A stretch of 64,000 bases of DNA from Sphaerisporangium viridialbum (GCF_049674955.1 NZ_CP187232.1:3596001-3660000); one strand, 5' to 3'; shown: positions 23,970-32,578, numbered from the stretch's first letter. Notes: generated by a model not told the origin, from the sequence alone. Translations and numbers: made by a program.

Positions 23970-25670
23970 ATGGCGGACGTCCAACCGCGCTCGCTGATGC
24001 CGCACATGCGGCTCGACGAGCTGCTGTCGGAACTGCAGGTCAGGCTGGAAACCGTGCTGGCGACACGCGACCGGGTCCACGCCCTGCTCGACGCGGTCGT
24101 CTCTGTGGGCAGCGACCTCGACCTGGAGACGGTCCTGCGCCGCATCGTGGAGACCGCCACCACGCTCGTGGACGCCACCTACGGCGCCGTCGGACTGATC
24201 GGCGAGGGCAACACCCTGGTGCAGTTCGTCCCCGTCGGGCTGTCCGAGGAGGAGATCGCCCGCATCGAGCACTGGCCCCACGGGCTCGGGCTCCTCGGCC
24301 TGCTGATCAAGGAACCGCGCCCGCTGCGGCTGCACCACATCGCCGAGCATCCCGAGTCGTACGGCTTCCCGCCCGGCCATCCGCCGATGGGCGCGTTCCT
24401 CGGCGTGCCGATCCGGGTGCGCGAGGAGGTCTTCGGCAACCTCTACCTCACCGAGAAGCGCGGCGGCGGCGACTTCGAGGAGGAGGACGAGGCCATCGTC
24501 ATCGCCCTGGCCACGGCGGCCGGCGTCGCCATCGAGAACGCCAGGATGTACGAGGAGACCCGGCGGCGCGAGGCATGGCTCCAGGCGTCCTCCGAGGTGA
24601 CCACCAGCCTGCTGTCCGGCGCCGACTCCCACGAGGTGCTGACGCTGATGGCCAGGCGGGCGCGCGAGATGTCCGGCGCCGACGTCGCGGTCGTGCTCCT
24701 TCCCTCGGCGGGAGGCGAGAAGCTCCGCGTGATGATCGCCGACGGGGTGGCCGCCGACGAGGTCACGGCGGTGGAGGTCGTGGTCGGCGACTCGCTGTCC
24801 GGACGGGCGTTCACCCTCGGCGAGCCCGTCGTGGTCACCGACCTCGCCGAGACGGAGATCCCCGCGGTGATCTCCGACGAGCTGGAGGTCGGGCCCGCCG
24901 TGGCGGTGCCACTCGGAGCGGCCGGGGCCGTGCGCGGGGTGCTGTCACTGGGCAAGCGCTCGGGCCGCATCCCGTTCAGCCAGTCCCACGTGCGCATGCT
25001 GCACTCCTTCGCCGGGCAGGCGTCCATCGCCCTGGAGCTGGCCGAGGCGCGCGAGGACGCCGAGCGGCTCGGCCTCCTGGAGGACCGCGACCGCATCGCC
25101 AAGGACCTGCACGACGTGGTCATCCAGCGGCTCTTCGCGGTCGCCATGACGCTGATGGGCGCGGTACGCCTGGTCGACAAGCCCGAGGCGTCCTCCCGGC
25201 TCAAGCACGCCGTCGACGAGCTGGACGGCACGATCAGGCAGATCCGTTCGACGATCTTCGCCCTCCAGACCCCTCCCGACGCGGCGGCGCCCAGCCTCCG
25301 CGGGCAGATCGTCGAGATGGTCGAGGGCGCGCGAGGGCACCTCGGCTTCATGCCGGGCCTGCGCATGGAGGGGCCCGTCGACAACCAGGTGCCGCCCGAG
25401 CTCGCCGAGCAGCTGCTGGCCGTCCTGCGCGAGACCTTGTCCAACGTCGTGCGGCACGCCCGCGCCTCCAAGGCCGACGTCGGCGTGGAGGCCGCCGGCG
25501 GCTGGCTCACGCTCCTGGTCGAGGACGACGGCGTCGGGCCCGCTCCCGGCGGGCGCCGCAGCGGCCTGCGCAACCTCGCCGACCGCGCGGCGCAGTTCGG
25601 CGGCACCTTCGCGGTGGAGCGCGCCGAGGAGGGCGGCACCCGCGCCGTCTGGCGCGTCCCGCTCGGCTAG
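23970..25670 (+). CDS. devS: DevS/DosS-like histidine kinase with two GAF domains
   Basis: The 566-residue soluble sensor kinase has GAF-A (about 38-195; VDATYGAVGLIGEG, then GFPPGHPPMGAFLGVPIRV, then NLYLTEKRGG), GAF-B (about 205-360), a HisKA_3 dimerisation helix with phospho-acceptor His381 in DLHDVVIQ and an HATPase_c domain (DDGVGPAPGG, GLRNLADRA). Mycobacterial DosS uses heme in GAF-A to sense oxygen, NO and CO; His137 in the HPPM segment could be the equivalent ligand, but I cannot verify this. There is no membrane segment. It is convergent with the LuxR-type regulator, its likely partner. A start six codons earlier (23952) is possible. Confidence 0.88.
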   Translation: MADVQPRSLMPHMRLDELLSELQVRLETVLATRDRVHALLDAVVSVGSDLDLETVLRRIVETATTLVDATYGAVGLIGEGNTLVQFVPVGLSEEEIARIEHWPHGLGLLGLLIKEPRPLRLHHIAEHPESYGFPPGHPPMGAFLGVPIRVREEVFGNLYLTEKRGGGDFEEEDEAIVIALATAAGVAIENARMYEETRRREAWLQASSEVTTSLLSGADSHEVLTLMARRAREMSGADVAVVLLPSAGGEKLRVMIADGVAADEVTAVEVVVGDSLSGRAFTLGEPVVVTDLAETEIPAVISDELEVGPAVAVPLGAAGAVRGVLSLGKRSGRIPFSQSHVRMLHSFAGQASIALELAEAREDAERLGLLEDRDRIAKDLHDVVIQRLFAVAMTLMGAVRLVDKPEASSRLKHAVDELDGTIRQIRSTIFALQTPPDAAAPSLRGQIVEMVEGARGHLGFMPGLRMEGPVDNQVPPELAEQLLAVLRETLSNVVRHARASKADVGVEAAGGWLTLLVEDDGVGPAPGGRRSGLRNLADRAAQFGGTFAVERAEEGGTRAVWRVPLG

Positions 25671-25682
25671 AGGCCATGCCCT

Positions 25683-26324
25683 TCAGTCCCGCCGCCCGGC
25701 CTTGAGCTGCGCGGCGAGCGCCGCCGCCTGCGTGCGGCGCTGCATGTCCAGCTTGGCGAGAAGGTTCGACACGTAGTTCTTGACCGTCTTCTCGGCGAGG
25801 AACAGGCGCTCGCCGATCTGCCGGTTGGTCATGCCCTCGCCGATCAGCTCAAGGATGTGCCGCTCCTGGCTCGTGAGCGCGGCCAGCGGGTCGTGCCTGC
25901 TCGCCTGGTCGCGCAGGCGCCGCAGCATCGACGCGGTGGTCTTGGGGTCGAGCAGCGACTCGCCCCCCGCCACAGTGCGCACGGCCCCGACCAGGTCGGA
26001 CCCGTGGATCTGCTTGAGCACATAGCCCGCGGCCCCCGCCATGACCGCCTCGAACAGGGCGTCGTCGTCGGCGAACGAGGTCAGCATGAGGCACGACAGC
26101 CCCGGCGTCCTCGAACGGACCTCGCGGCAGACCTCCACGCCGTTCCCGTCGGGCAGCCGCACGTCCAGCACGGCGACGTCGGGCCGGAGGGCGGGGATGC
26201 GGGCCACGGCCTGCTGGGCCGTGCCCGCCTCGCCGACGATCTCTATGTCGTCCTCGGACGACAGGAGCGCGGCCACGCCCCGCCGCACCACCTCGTGGTC
26301 GTCGAGGAGGAAGACGCGAATCAT
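25683..26324 (-). CDS. devR: DevR/DosR-like LuxR-type response regulator
   Basis: The 213-residue regulator has a receiver domain (1-120; Asp8/Asp9, phospho-acceptor Asp54 in VLDVRLP, Thr82, Lys104 in YVLKQI) and a C-terminal LuxR helix-turn-helix (about 147-208; LTSQERHILELIGEGMTNRQIG, KTVKNYVSNLLAKL). The sequence pattern VLDVRLPDGNGVEVCREVRS and the long linker are those of the NarL/DosR group. Lying 12 nt from, and convergent with, the kinase gene, it should be its cognate regulator. A perfect palindrome 32 bp upstream of its start suggests autoregulation. Confidence 0.9.
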   Translation of the reverse strand: MIRVFLLDDHEVVRRGVAALLSSEDDIEIVGEAGTAQQAVARIPALRPDVAVLDVRLPDGNGVEVCREVRSRTPGLSCLMLTSFADDDALFEAVMAGAAGYVLKQIHGSDLVGAVRTVAGGESLLDPKTTASMLRRLRDQASRHDPLAALTSQERHILELIGEGMTNRQIGERLFLAEKTVKNYVSNLLAKLDMQRRTQAAALAAQLKAGRRD

Positions 26325-26355
26325 AGTCGGACGCTAACCGCCCGCCGGTCCGGCC

Positions 26356-26377
26356 GGAAGGGACCAAGGTCCCTTCC
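26356..26377. promoter_or_regulatory. 22-bp perfect palindrome, DevR/DosR-box type
   Basis: GGAAGGGACC-AA-GGTCCCTTCC. The inner 14 bases fit GGGACYWWRGTCCC, the core of the DosR box known from mycobacteria and related actinobacteria. It lies 32-53 bp upstream of devR and downstream of hsp20, so it most likely drives autoregulated devR transcription. Confidence 0.75.
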
Positions 26378-26489
26378 ACCACGTGTCGTCACCCGCGGCC
26401 TACCCCACCCGGGGCGCGACCCGGCCCGCGCCCGCCGCACCGCCTCGTCCGGGCCCGCTTCCCGGGCGAGCCCGGTCCGGTGGCCGGCC

Positions 26490-26912
26490 CTAGCGCTGCT
26501 TCTCGATCGGCACGCGCTGGGTCTCCTGCTTCTCCTCCGCGAGCGGGATGTCCACTTCGAGGATCCCGTCGTGGTAGACGGCCTTGACGTCCTTCTCCTG
26601 GGCGTTCGGCGGCAGCGGGATCGAGCGGCTGAACTCGCCGTACCTGAACTCGGTGCGGTGCGGCTCCGACCGCTCTTCCTTGCGCTCGCCGTGGATGGTC
26701 AGCATTCCGTTGGAGACGATGACCTCCACGTCGTTCTCCGGGTCGATGCCGGGTACCTCGGCGCGGACCACGTAGTGGCCATCCTTGACGGTGTCCTCGA
26801 AACGGACCATCTGGGTCCCGCTGTACGGGCGGGCACCGGTGAAGGGCGCCTCCAGCCAGTCCAGCAGATCGGGTACGAGGCCCCTCGACTCCCGGCGGGT
26901 TGGCATGGCCAT
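26490..26912 (-). CDS. Hsp20/alpha-crystallin small heat-shock protein
   Basis: The 140-residue chaperone has an N-terminal arm, an alpha-crystallin domain (about 37-130; VRFEDTVKDGHYVVRAEVPGI, then NGMLTIHGERKEE, then YGEFSRSIPLP, then YHDGILEVDIP) and a short C-terminal IPI-like RVPIEK tail. Small heat-shock proteins hold unfolded proteins without ATP; the mycobacterial homologue HspX is a main DosR target. GGGAGG precedes the ATG. A degenerate DevR-box lies about 70 bp upstream. Confidence 0.92.
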   Translation of the reverse strand: MAMPTRRESRGLVPDLLDWLEAPFTGARPYSGTQMVRFEDTVKDGHYVVRAEVPGIDPENDVEVIVSNGMLTIHGERKEERSEPHRTEFRYGEFSRSIPLPPNAQEKDVKAVYHDGILEVDIPLAEEKQETQRVPIEKQR

Positions 26913-26978
26913 GTCGACCTCCCTGGCTCGTCTGGTGCTTCACCTCCATCTGATGCCTGGGCGGGTCCCCGGGTGCAG

Positions 26979-26992
26979 GGGTCGTAGGTCCC
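26979..26992. promoter_or_regulatory. Degenerate DevR-box upstream of hsp20
   Basis: GGGTCGTAGGTCCC matches 12 of 14 positions of GGGACYWWRGTCCC. It lies 67-80 bp upstream of the hsp20 start. It is weaker than the site before devR; the location fits the known control of hspX-type genes. Confidence 0.4.
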
Positions 26993-27034
26993 GAAAGCCG
27001 GGGACATTCGCCCTCGCGGCCCGCGCCGGAGGCG

Positions 27035-27301
27035 TCAGCCGCGCCGCGCGTGCCCGGAGAGCTGGGCGACGTCCTCGGCGGCGTCCCCGGTCAGCTTGTC
27101 GGCCAGGTCGGCGAGCGCGCGCCCGGCCGCCAGCTCGTCCCCGATCTCGGGTACGGGCCGGTCGGCGGGGTTGCGGCGGGCGTACCCGACGCTCTCGTGC
27201 CTTCTGCCACCTCGGGTGAGCAGGACGGCCCTGGCGATCGTGCGATCGTCGTTGTCGTCCTCGGTGATGTAGACCTCCACGGTCCACTGCTTGGCCTGCA
27301 T
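27035..27301 (-). CDS. DUF1876 domain protein
   Basis: The 88-residue protein shows the DUF1876 pattern: WTVEVYITEDDNDDRTIARA, then RRNPADRPVPEIGDELAAGRALADLADKL. The family is small, soluble, with a fold like double-stranded RNA-binding domains, and is typical of actinobacterial dormancy regions. The function is unknown. AGGAGGT stands six bases before the ATG at 27301. It lies 40 nt downstream of the BpsA-like gene and may be cotranscribed with it. Confidence 0.88.
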   Translation of the reverse strand: MQAKQWTVEVYITEDDNDDRTIARAVLLTRGGRRHESVGYARRNPADRPVPEIGDELAAGRALADLADKLTGDAAEDVAQLSGHARRG

Positions 27302-27340
27302 GACGGCACCTCCTGCCGGTCTTCCTCCCTCAACCATCTC

Positions 27341-28963
27341 TCACCCGGCCGGGGGCCCGGCTCCCGGCCCGGTGGCGGCGGCCAGGCGCAGCGAGGCGGC
27401 CACCGCCTCGGGCAGGCCGCGCAGGCGGTGCCAGGGAAGCTCGATCAGCGTGACGTCGTCGGCCCAGGGGGCCGCCTCGGAGACAACCGCGCGCGCCTGC
27501 TTCTTGGTGAGATGCCCGTGCGCCCTGATCAGGCCCTCCCGCCAGGTGTTGGCGAGCTTGCCGTGGGCGTTGTCCAGGATGCCCCGCAGCAGGCGGCCGG
27601 TCTCGCCGGACGGAGGCGGCACCCGTACGGCGTCGACCACCGTGCCGGCGGCGGTGATCTCGTACAGCGGGGCGAGCGGTGCGGACAGCTCCGCGAGGCC
27701 GGTCAGGGGCTCGGCGAGATGGGCCCGCACATGGCGGGCCCGGGTCGCGAGCAGCAGGCGGGGGAGCGCCGCCTCAAGGCCGGCCGGCACGGCGATCGCC
27801 ACCCGCGAGGGGGAGGCGGCGTACGGCTTGGCCAGCCACGTGGACAGCCTCGCCCTCGGCACCCGGGGGGACGCCTCCTTCGGCCAGTCACCCACCAGGA
27901 CCTCCGGCGCGAAGGCCGGTCCGGCGTCAGGGCCGGAAGCGGGCTCAGGGCCCGGCCCGGGCGGCGGGCCCGCCGATCGCGACTCGACCGACTGCGGCCC
28001 CTGGGTGTAGATCGCGGTGCCGAAACGCTCGACCCTGGCGGCGACGGCCGGGCGGGTCTTGGTGGTGGGGCGCAGGACATAGAGGTCGGCGGCCGAGCCG
28101 ATGGCCTCCGCGCCGGAGTAGCGGTTGAAATCGGGGTACATCGCCTCCAGGGCGAGGTTGAGATCGTGCAGCGAGCCCTGCACCTTCAGCGCCAGCATGG
28201 GGGTGCGCTCGCTCGCCCCGTACGCCAGCAGGACGCGGCCGCGCTCAGGGTCGCGCAGCCCCTCCACGGCCCTGGCCACGAACAGCCCGACCCCCTCGGG
28301 GGTGTAGGGCGGGTCGGTGATCGCGAGGTCGGCCTGGTCGCGGGCCGACGGGGGCAGGCCGAGGCGCAGGTCGGCCCAGCGGGTGCGCACGTCGAGGCCG
28401 AGGCTCTCGGCCTGCTCGCCGATGTAGGCCAGGATGCGCTCGTCCAGGTCGACCACGGTGACCTGCACGCCAGGGTGGATCATCGCGACCGCCAGCGAGG
28501 TCAGGTCGTGGTCGCCGACGCAGAGCAGCCGCGAGCCGGGCAGCCAGAACCTGGCGCCCAGCAGCAGAGCCCTGCGCACGACCGTCTCGGGCGTCGCCGC
28601 CACGTGGTCGAGCGCCTGCCGCCCCCGCGGGCCGCCCGCGATCAGCTTCTCCATGCGCTCGACCACGCCGGCATGGCGGGGGAGCAGGTGGGCCACGGGA
28701 TCGGCCGGGAGGTCGGGGCCCTCGCCGAGCAGCTCGCGGTAGGCGCGCGCCCGCTCGGCCGTGAGCCGGAACCGCTCCCCTGACCGCTGCGCGCCCGCCT
28801 CGCGCAGGAGCGCCTCGATGCCGCGCCGGGAGGTCGCCGTGCGCCTGACCAGGTCCGCGAGGGTCCACCAGCCGCCATCGCACAGCAGCGCGAGCGCCGC
28901 GCGGAACCTCCCGGCGTCCACCCCGGCCTCGTCCAGCAGCCTGTTCAGTCCCTCGGGTTCCAT
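27341..28963 (-). CDS. BpsA-like (bis-aminopropyl spermidine synthase family) aminopropyltransferase
   Basis: The 540-residue protein contains the BpsA/DUF43 catalytic core: GDHDLTSLA (150-158), acidic VVDLDERIL (170-178) and TDPPYTPEG (216-224). In archaea and thermophiles BpsA makes branched polyamines by adding aminopropyl groups to spermidine. The first 80 residues look like a winged-helix (LADLVRRTATSRRGIEALLREAG), and the part after a Pro/Gly linker at about 325-350 is an unnamed domain of about 190 residues. Its context next to stress genes is notable. Whether it makes branched polyamines or methylates another substrate is unknown. Confidence 0.75.
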   Translation of the reverse strand: MEPEGLNRLLDEAGVDAGRFRAALALLCDGGWWTLADLVRRTATSRRGIEALLREAGAQRSGERFRLTAERARAYRELLGEGPDLPADPVAHLLPRHAGVVERMEKLIAGGPRGRQALDHVAATPETVVRRALLLGARFWLPGSRLLCVGDHDLTSLAVAMIHPGVQVTVVDLDERILAYIGEQAESLGLDVRTRWADLRLGLPPSARDQADLAITDPPYTPEGVGLFVARAVEGLRDPERGRVLLAYGASERTPMLALKVQGSLHDLNLALEAMYPDFNRYSGAEAIGSAADLYVLRPTTKTRPAVAARVERFGTAIYTQGPQSVESRSAGPPPGPGPEPASGPDAGPAFAPEVLVGDWPKEASPRVPRARLSTWLAKPYAASPSRVAIAVPAGLEAALPRLLLATRARHVRAHLAEPLTGLAELSAPLAPLYEITAAGTVVDAVRVPPPSGETGRLLRGILDNAHGKLANTWREGLIRAHGHLTKKQARAVVSEAAPWADDVTLIELPWHRLRGLPEAVAASLRLAAATGPGAGPPAG

Positions 28964-29065
28964 GCCGCAACCCTAGTGAAGGCGCGCGGGTCCTCATCCG
29001 TACGGCCGGGGCGCCACCTGGCCGGGCCGGGCGTGTCCGGACGGCCGCGCGGGCGGCGGGCTGAC

Positions 29066-29071
29066 TAAAAT
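29066..29071 (+). promoter_or_regulatory. -10-like TAAAAT before the GH25 gene
   Basis: A good -10 hexamer about 25-40 nt before the candidate starts of the lysozyme gene, implying a short leader. No clear -35 is seen. Confidence 0.4.
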
Positions 29072-29107
29072 CCCCCGGGGCGAGTCACGGGGAGTGTGCG
29101 AACCGTC

Positions 29108-29722
29108 ATGCTGTACGGCATAGATGTGTCCAACTGGCAGGGCGCCGTCGACTGGTCGGAGTACGCCGGCGACGGCGTCGACTTCGGCTTCGCGAAGGCG
29201 AGCGAGGGAACGGCGTTCACCGACAAGTGGTTCACGCGCAACTGGACGGGGATGCGGGAGAACTGGCTGGTCTGCGGGGCCTACCACTTCGGGCACCCGA
29301 AGGGCGACCCCGACGACCAGGTGCGCCACTTCCTCAACGTGGTCGACGATGCGGGCGGCCTGCGGCGCGGCGACCTGATCGCGCTCGATCTGGAGCACTC
29401 CGGCCACCTGCCGCCCCAGGAGGTCGCCGCGTTCGCCCGGCGCTGGTGCCACGTGATGACCCGGCTCACCGGCGTCAGGCCGCTGATCTACACCTTCCTG
29501 TCGTTCGCCAGGAAGGGCTACTGTCAGGGACTGGACGACTACCCACTGTGGATCGCCGCCCCGAGCCATCCGAAGGGGCACCCCGTGGTGCCGCCCCCCT
29601 GGGACAGGTGGACCATCCACCAGTACGCCCACGGCCCGATCGACAGGAACGTCTTCCGGGGCACCCGCGCCCAGCTCACCGCGCTCGGCTTCCAGCCCCA
29701 CCAGCGCGAGAGCAAGGCGTAG
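29108..29722 (+). CDS. GH25 family lysozyme-like muramidase
   Basis: The 204-residue protein is a single glycoside hydrolase family 25 barrel: YGIDVSNWQGAVDW (catalytic Asp region), FAKASEGTAFTD, YHFGHP, the catalytic DLE in LIALDLEHSG, and WIHQY-type WTIHQYAHGP near the end. GH25 enzymes cut the MurNAc-GlcNAc bond of peptidoglycan. No signal peptide is visible, so secretion would need another route, or it acts after lysis. GTG at 29096 is an alternative start four codons earlier; ATG at 29108 begins the conserved LYGIDVSNWQ. Confidence 0.87.
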   Translation: MLYGIDVSNWQGAVDWSEYAGDGVDFGFAKASEGTAFTDKWFTRNWTGMRENWLVCGAYHFGHPKGDPDDQVRHFLNVVDDAGGLRRGDLIALDLEHSGHLPPQEVAAFARRWCHVMTRLTGVRPLIYTFLSFARKGYCQGLDDYPLWIAAPSHPKGHPVVPPPWDRWTIHQYAHGPIDRNVFRGTRAQLTALGFQPHQRESKA

Positions 29723-29807
29723 GCGACGGCGATAAACGGGGGCGGTTCCCGGTAGCATCGGGCACGATAAAAGCGAAACCACGTCCACGACTTTTCTTGG
29801 AGTAATC

Positions 29808-31775
29808 GTGTCTGCCGCCCTCGAAATACGCATCACCCTCGCCGGAGCCGAGCGTGTGGTGCCGGGCGGCACGACGGCCGGCGAGGCTCTTTCGGCCGAC
29901 GGGCGCGCCGTCGTCGCCGCGAAGATCAACGGTGAGCCGCGCGACCTCGCCACCGAGGTCGCCGACGGCGACACCGTCGAGCCGATCGCGGTCGACAGCG
30001 ACGAAGGGCGGGCCATCCTCCGCCACTCCACCGCCCACGTGATGGCGCAGGCCGTCCAGGAGATCTTCCCCGGCGCCCGGCTCGGCATCGGCCCGCCCGT
30101 GGAGAACGGCTTCTACTACGACTTCGACGTCGAGCACCCGTTCACCCCCGAGGACCTCAAGCGCGTCGAGAAGCGCATGCGCGAGATCGTCAAGCAGGGC
30201 CAGGCCTTCTCCCGGCGGGCGGTGTCCGACGAGGCCGCCCGCGAGGAGCTGGCCGCCGAGCCGTACAAGCTGGAGCTCATCGGCCTCAAGGGCGGCACCG
30301 CCGACGACGAGAGCGTCGAGGTGGGCGGCGACCAGCTCACCATCTACGACAACCTCGACCCCAAGTCAGGCGCGCTGTGCTGGAAGGACCTCTGCCGGGG
30401 CCCGCACCTGCCCTCCACCCGGTTCATCCCGGCGTTCAAGCTGATGCGCTCGGGCGGCGCCTACTGGCGGGGCAGCGAGAAGAACCCCCAGCTCCAGCGC
30501 ATCTACGGCACCGCGTGGGAGTCCCGCGAGAAGCAGGACGAGTATCTCCAGCTCCTGGCGGAGGCCGAGAAGCGCGACCACAGGAAGCTCGGCGCCGAGC
30601 TCGACCTGTTCTCCTTCCCGACCGAGCTGGGCTCGGGCCTCGCGGTGTTCCACCCCAAGGGCGGCATCGTGCGCCGCATCATGGAGGACTACTCCCGGCG
30701 CAGGCACGAGGAGGCGGGCTACTCCTTCGTCAACACCCCGCACATCACCAAGGAGAACCTCTACCAGGTCTCCGGCCACCTCGACTGGTACGCCGACGGC
30801 ATGTTCCCGCCCATGGAGCTGGAGGGCGCGCGCTACTACCTCAAGCCCATGAACTGCCCGATGCACAACCTGATCTTCAGGTCGCGCGGGCGGTCCTACC
30901 GCGAGCTGCCGCTGCGCCTGTTCGAGTTCGGCACGGTCTACCGCTACGAGAAGTCCGGCGTCGTGCACGGCCTCACCCGCGTGCGCGGCATGACGCAGGA
31001 CGACGCCCACATCTACTGCACCCGCGACCAGATGCAGGACGAGCTCAAGAGCCTGCTGCGTTTCGTCCTCGGGCTGCTGCGCGACTACGGCCTGGACGAC
31101 TTCTACCTGGAGCTGTCCACCCGCGACCCCGAGAAGTCCATCGGCACCGACGAGGTCTGGGCGGAGGCCACCGAGGCGCTGCGGGTGGCGGCCTCGGCCG
31201 AGAACCTCGACCTCGTCCTCGACGAGGGCGGCGCGGCCTTCTACGGCCCCAAGATCTCCGTGCAGGCCAAGGACGCCATCGGCCGCACCTGGCAGATGTC
31301 GACCATCCAGGTCGACCTCAACCTCCCGGAGCGCTTCGAGCTGGAGTTCCAGGGGGCCGACGGGTCGCGGCAGCGTCCCGTCATGATCCACCGCGCGCTG
31401 TTCGGGTCGATCGAGCGGTTCTTCGGCGTCCTCGTGGAGCACTACGCCGGGGCGTTCCCTCCGTGGCTGGCGCCCGTGCAGGTCATCGGCATCCCGATCG
31501 CCGACGCCCACGTGTCCTACCTCGGCGACGTGGCCAAGAGGCTGCGCGAGCGGGGCATCCGCGTGGAGGTCGACGGCTCCGCCGACCGCATGCAGAAGAA
31601 GATCCGCAACGCGCAGAAGTCCAAGGTGCCGTTCATGCTGCTCGCCGGGGACGACGACGTCGCCAACGGCGCCGTCTCCTTCCGTTACCGCGACGGTGAG
31701 CAGAAGAACGGCGTCCCGGTCGAGGAGGCCATCGCCGAGATCCTGGACGCCGTCGAGCGCCGCGTCCAGGTCTGA
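29808..31775 (+). CDS. thrS: Threonyl-tRNA synthetase
   Basis: This 655-residue class II synthetase charges tRNA-Thr. It contains an N-terminal TGS domain (1-65), the editing domain with HSTAHVMAQ (first HxxxH) and its distal CxxxH, the catalytic core with the zinc-binding MNCPMHN and motif 2 RVRGMTQDDAHIYC, motif 3 near RALFGSIERFFGVL, and an anticodon-binding domain (about 560-655). The GTG follows TTGGAG. The 85-nt leader is too short for a T-box riboswitch, and none is seen. Confidence 0.96.
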   Translation: MSAALEIRITLAGAERVVPGGTTAGEALSADGRAVVAAKINGEPRDLATEVADGDTVEPIAVDSDEGRAILRHSTAHVMAQAVQEIFPGARLGIGPPVENGFYYDFDVEHPFTPEDLKRVEKRMREIVKQGQAFSRRAVSDEAAREELAAEPYKLELIGLKGGTADDESVEVGGDQLTIYDNLDPKSGALCWKDLCRGPHLPSTRFIPAFKLMRSGGAYWRGSEKNPQLQRIYGTAWESREKQDEYLQLLAEAEKRDHRKLGAELDLFSFPTELGSGLAVFHPKGGIVRRIMEDYSRRRHEEAGYSFVNTPHITKENLYQVSGHLDWYADGMFPPMELEGARYYLKPMNCPMHNLIFRSRGRSYRELPLRLFEFGTVYRYEKSGVVHGLTRVRGMTQDDAHIYCTRDQMQDELKSLLRFVLGLLRDYGLDDFYLELSTRDPEKSIGTDEVWAEATEALRVAASAENLDLVLDEGGAAFYGPKISVQAKDAIGRTWQMSTIQVDLNLPERFELEFQGADGSRQRPVMIHRALFGSIERFFGVLVEHYAGAFPPWLAPVQVIGIPIADAHVSYLGDVAKRLRERGIRVEVDGSADRMQKKIRNAQKSKVPFMLLAGDDDVANGAVSFRYRDGEQKNGVPVEEAIAEILDAVERRVQV

Positions 31776-31841
31776 CGGCGCGGGTCCGACCGTGCGGAGT
31801 GACCGCCCGGGGGTGACCGCCCGGGCGGTATCCCGTGGGTC

Positions 31842-31945
31842 CGATCGCCCGGGCGTCAGGCGTCCGGACGTCATCCCGCGGTGTGATCGCCCGGGTGTCA
31901 GGCGTCCGGAGATCGTCTCGCGGGTGTGATCGCCCGGGCGCTCGG
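31842..31945. repeat. Tandem repeat of about 42 bp, 2.5 copies
   Basis: Units begin near 31842, 31884 and 31927, each containing GATCGCCCGGG followed (in the first two) by TGTCAGGCGTCCGGA-like sequence. A shorter partial unit precedes at about 31813. They fill the gap between thrS and the Asp23 gene, both of whose ends point into it, so they may form paired hairpins or serve as terminator DNA. Confidence 0.7.
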
Positions 31946-31957
31946 CCGCCGCTCCGG

Positions 31958-32578
31958 TCAGAAGTCCTCGGGGTGATCGCCGTCGGACCTGCCGGGCCGC
32001 AGCTCGTCCGGGAGCCGCACGTCGTCCACGGTCACGTTGACCTCGACGACCCGCATCCCCAGCATGTGGCTCACCGTGCGCGCCACGTTGACCTTGACGT
32101 CCCCGGCGACCTCCATGACGATGTGGCCGTACTCGATCACGATGGTGACGTCGACGGCGACCTGGCGGTTGTCGATCCGGGCGCGGACCCCCTGGTTGGG
32201 GCGCTTGGCGCCGATGCCGATGCGGTCGCGCACCGACTCCAGCGCCCTTTCGAGATCTCCGCCGAGGTCCGCGACCCCGGTGACCTCCAGCGCGGCGAGG
32301 GCGGCGACCTTCTCCACGACCTCGTCGGCGACCTTGATGCGCCCCCTGACGCCGGTCGTGGTGTCGGGCTCGTCGGCCACCAGCCCGGCGCCGCTCCCCT
32401 CGCCGTGGCCGGTGGCGCCGGGTGACTCCTCGAAGCCGGGCTCGGACTCGTCCTCGGCGTGCGCGGGCGCGGGGAAGGAGTCGGGCACGTGGTCCGGCAA
32501 CGCCTGCGAGGACTCCGCGTACTCCTCGTGACGCTGGTCGTCCGCGGTCGATGCCTCGGTGGAGACGGTGTCGGTCAT
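31958..32578 (-). CDS. Asp23/Gls24 family envelope stress protein
   Basis: The 206-residue protein has a long acidic, low-complexity N-terminus (1-85) followed by an Asp23 domain (about 87-190; GRIKVADEVVEKVAALAALEVTGVADLG, later IVIEYGHIVMEVAGDVKVNV and VVEVNVTVDDV). Asp23 proteins are membrane-associated by partners and respond to cell-wall or alkaline stress. GAGGAG lies before the ATG. It diverges from the HIT gene. Confidence 0.88.
   Translation of the reverse strand: MTDTVSTEASTADDQRHEEYAESSQALPDHVPDSFPAPAHAEDESEPGFEESPGATGHGEGSGAGLVADEPDTTTGVRGRIKVADEVVEKVAALAALEVTGVADLGGDLERALESVRDRIGIGAKRPNQGVRARIDNRQVAVDVTIVIEYGHIVMEVAGDVKVNVARTVSHMLGMRVVEVNVTVDDVRLPDELRPGRSDGDHPEDF

Noticed and set aside
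29723..29807. T-box riboswitch upstream of thrS
   Set aside because: The leader is only 85 nt and has no T-box sequence or specifier stem; actinobacterial T-boxes are mostly before ileS.
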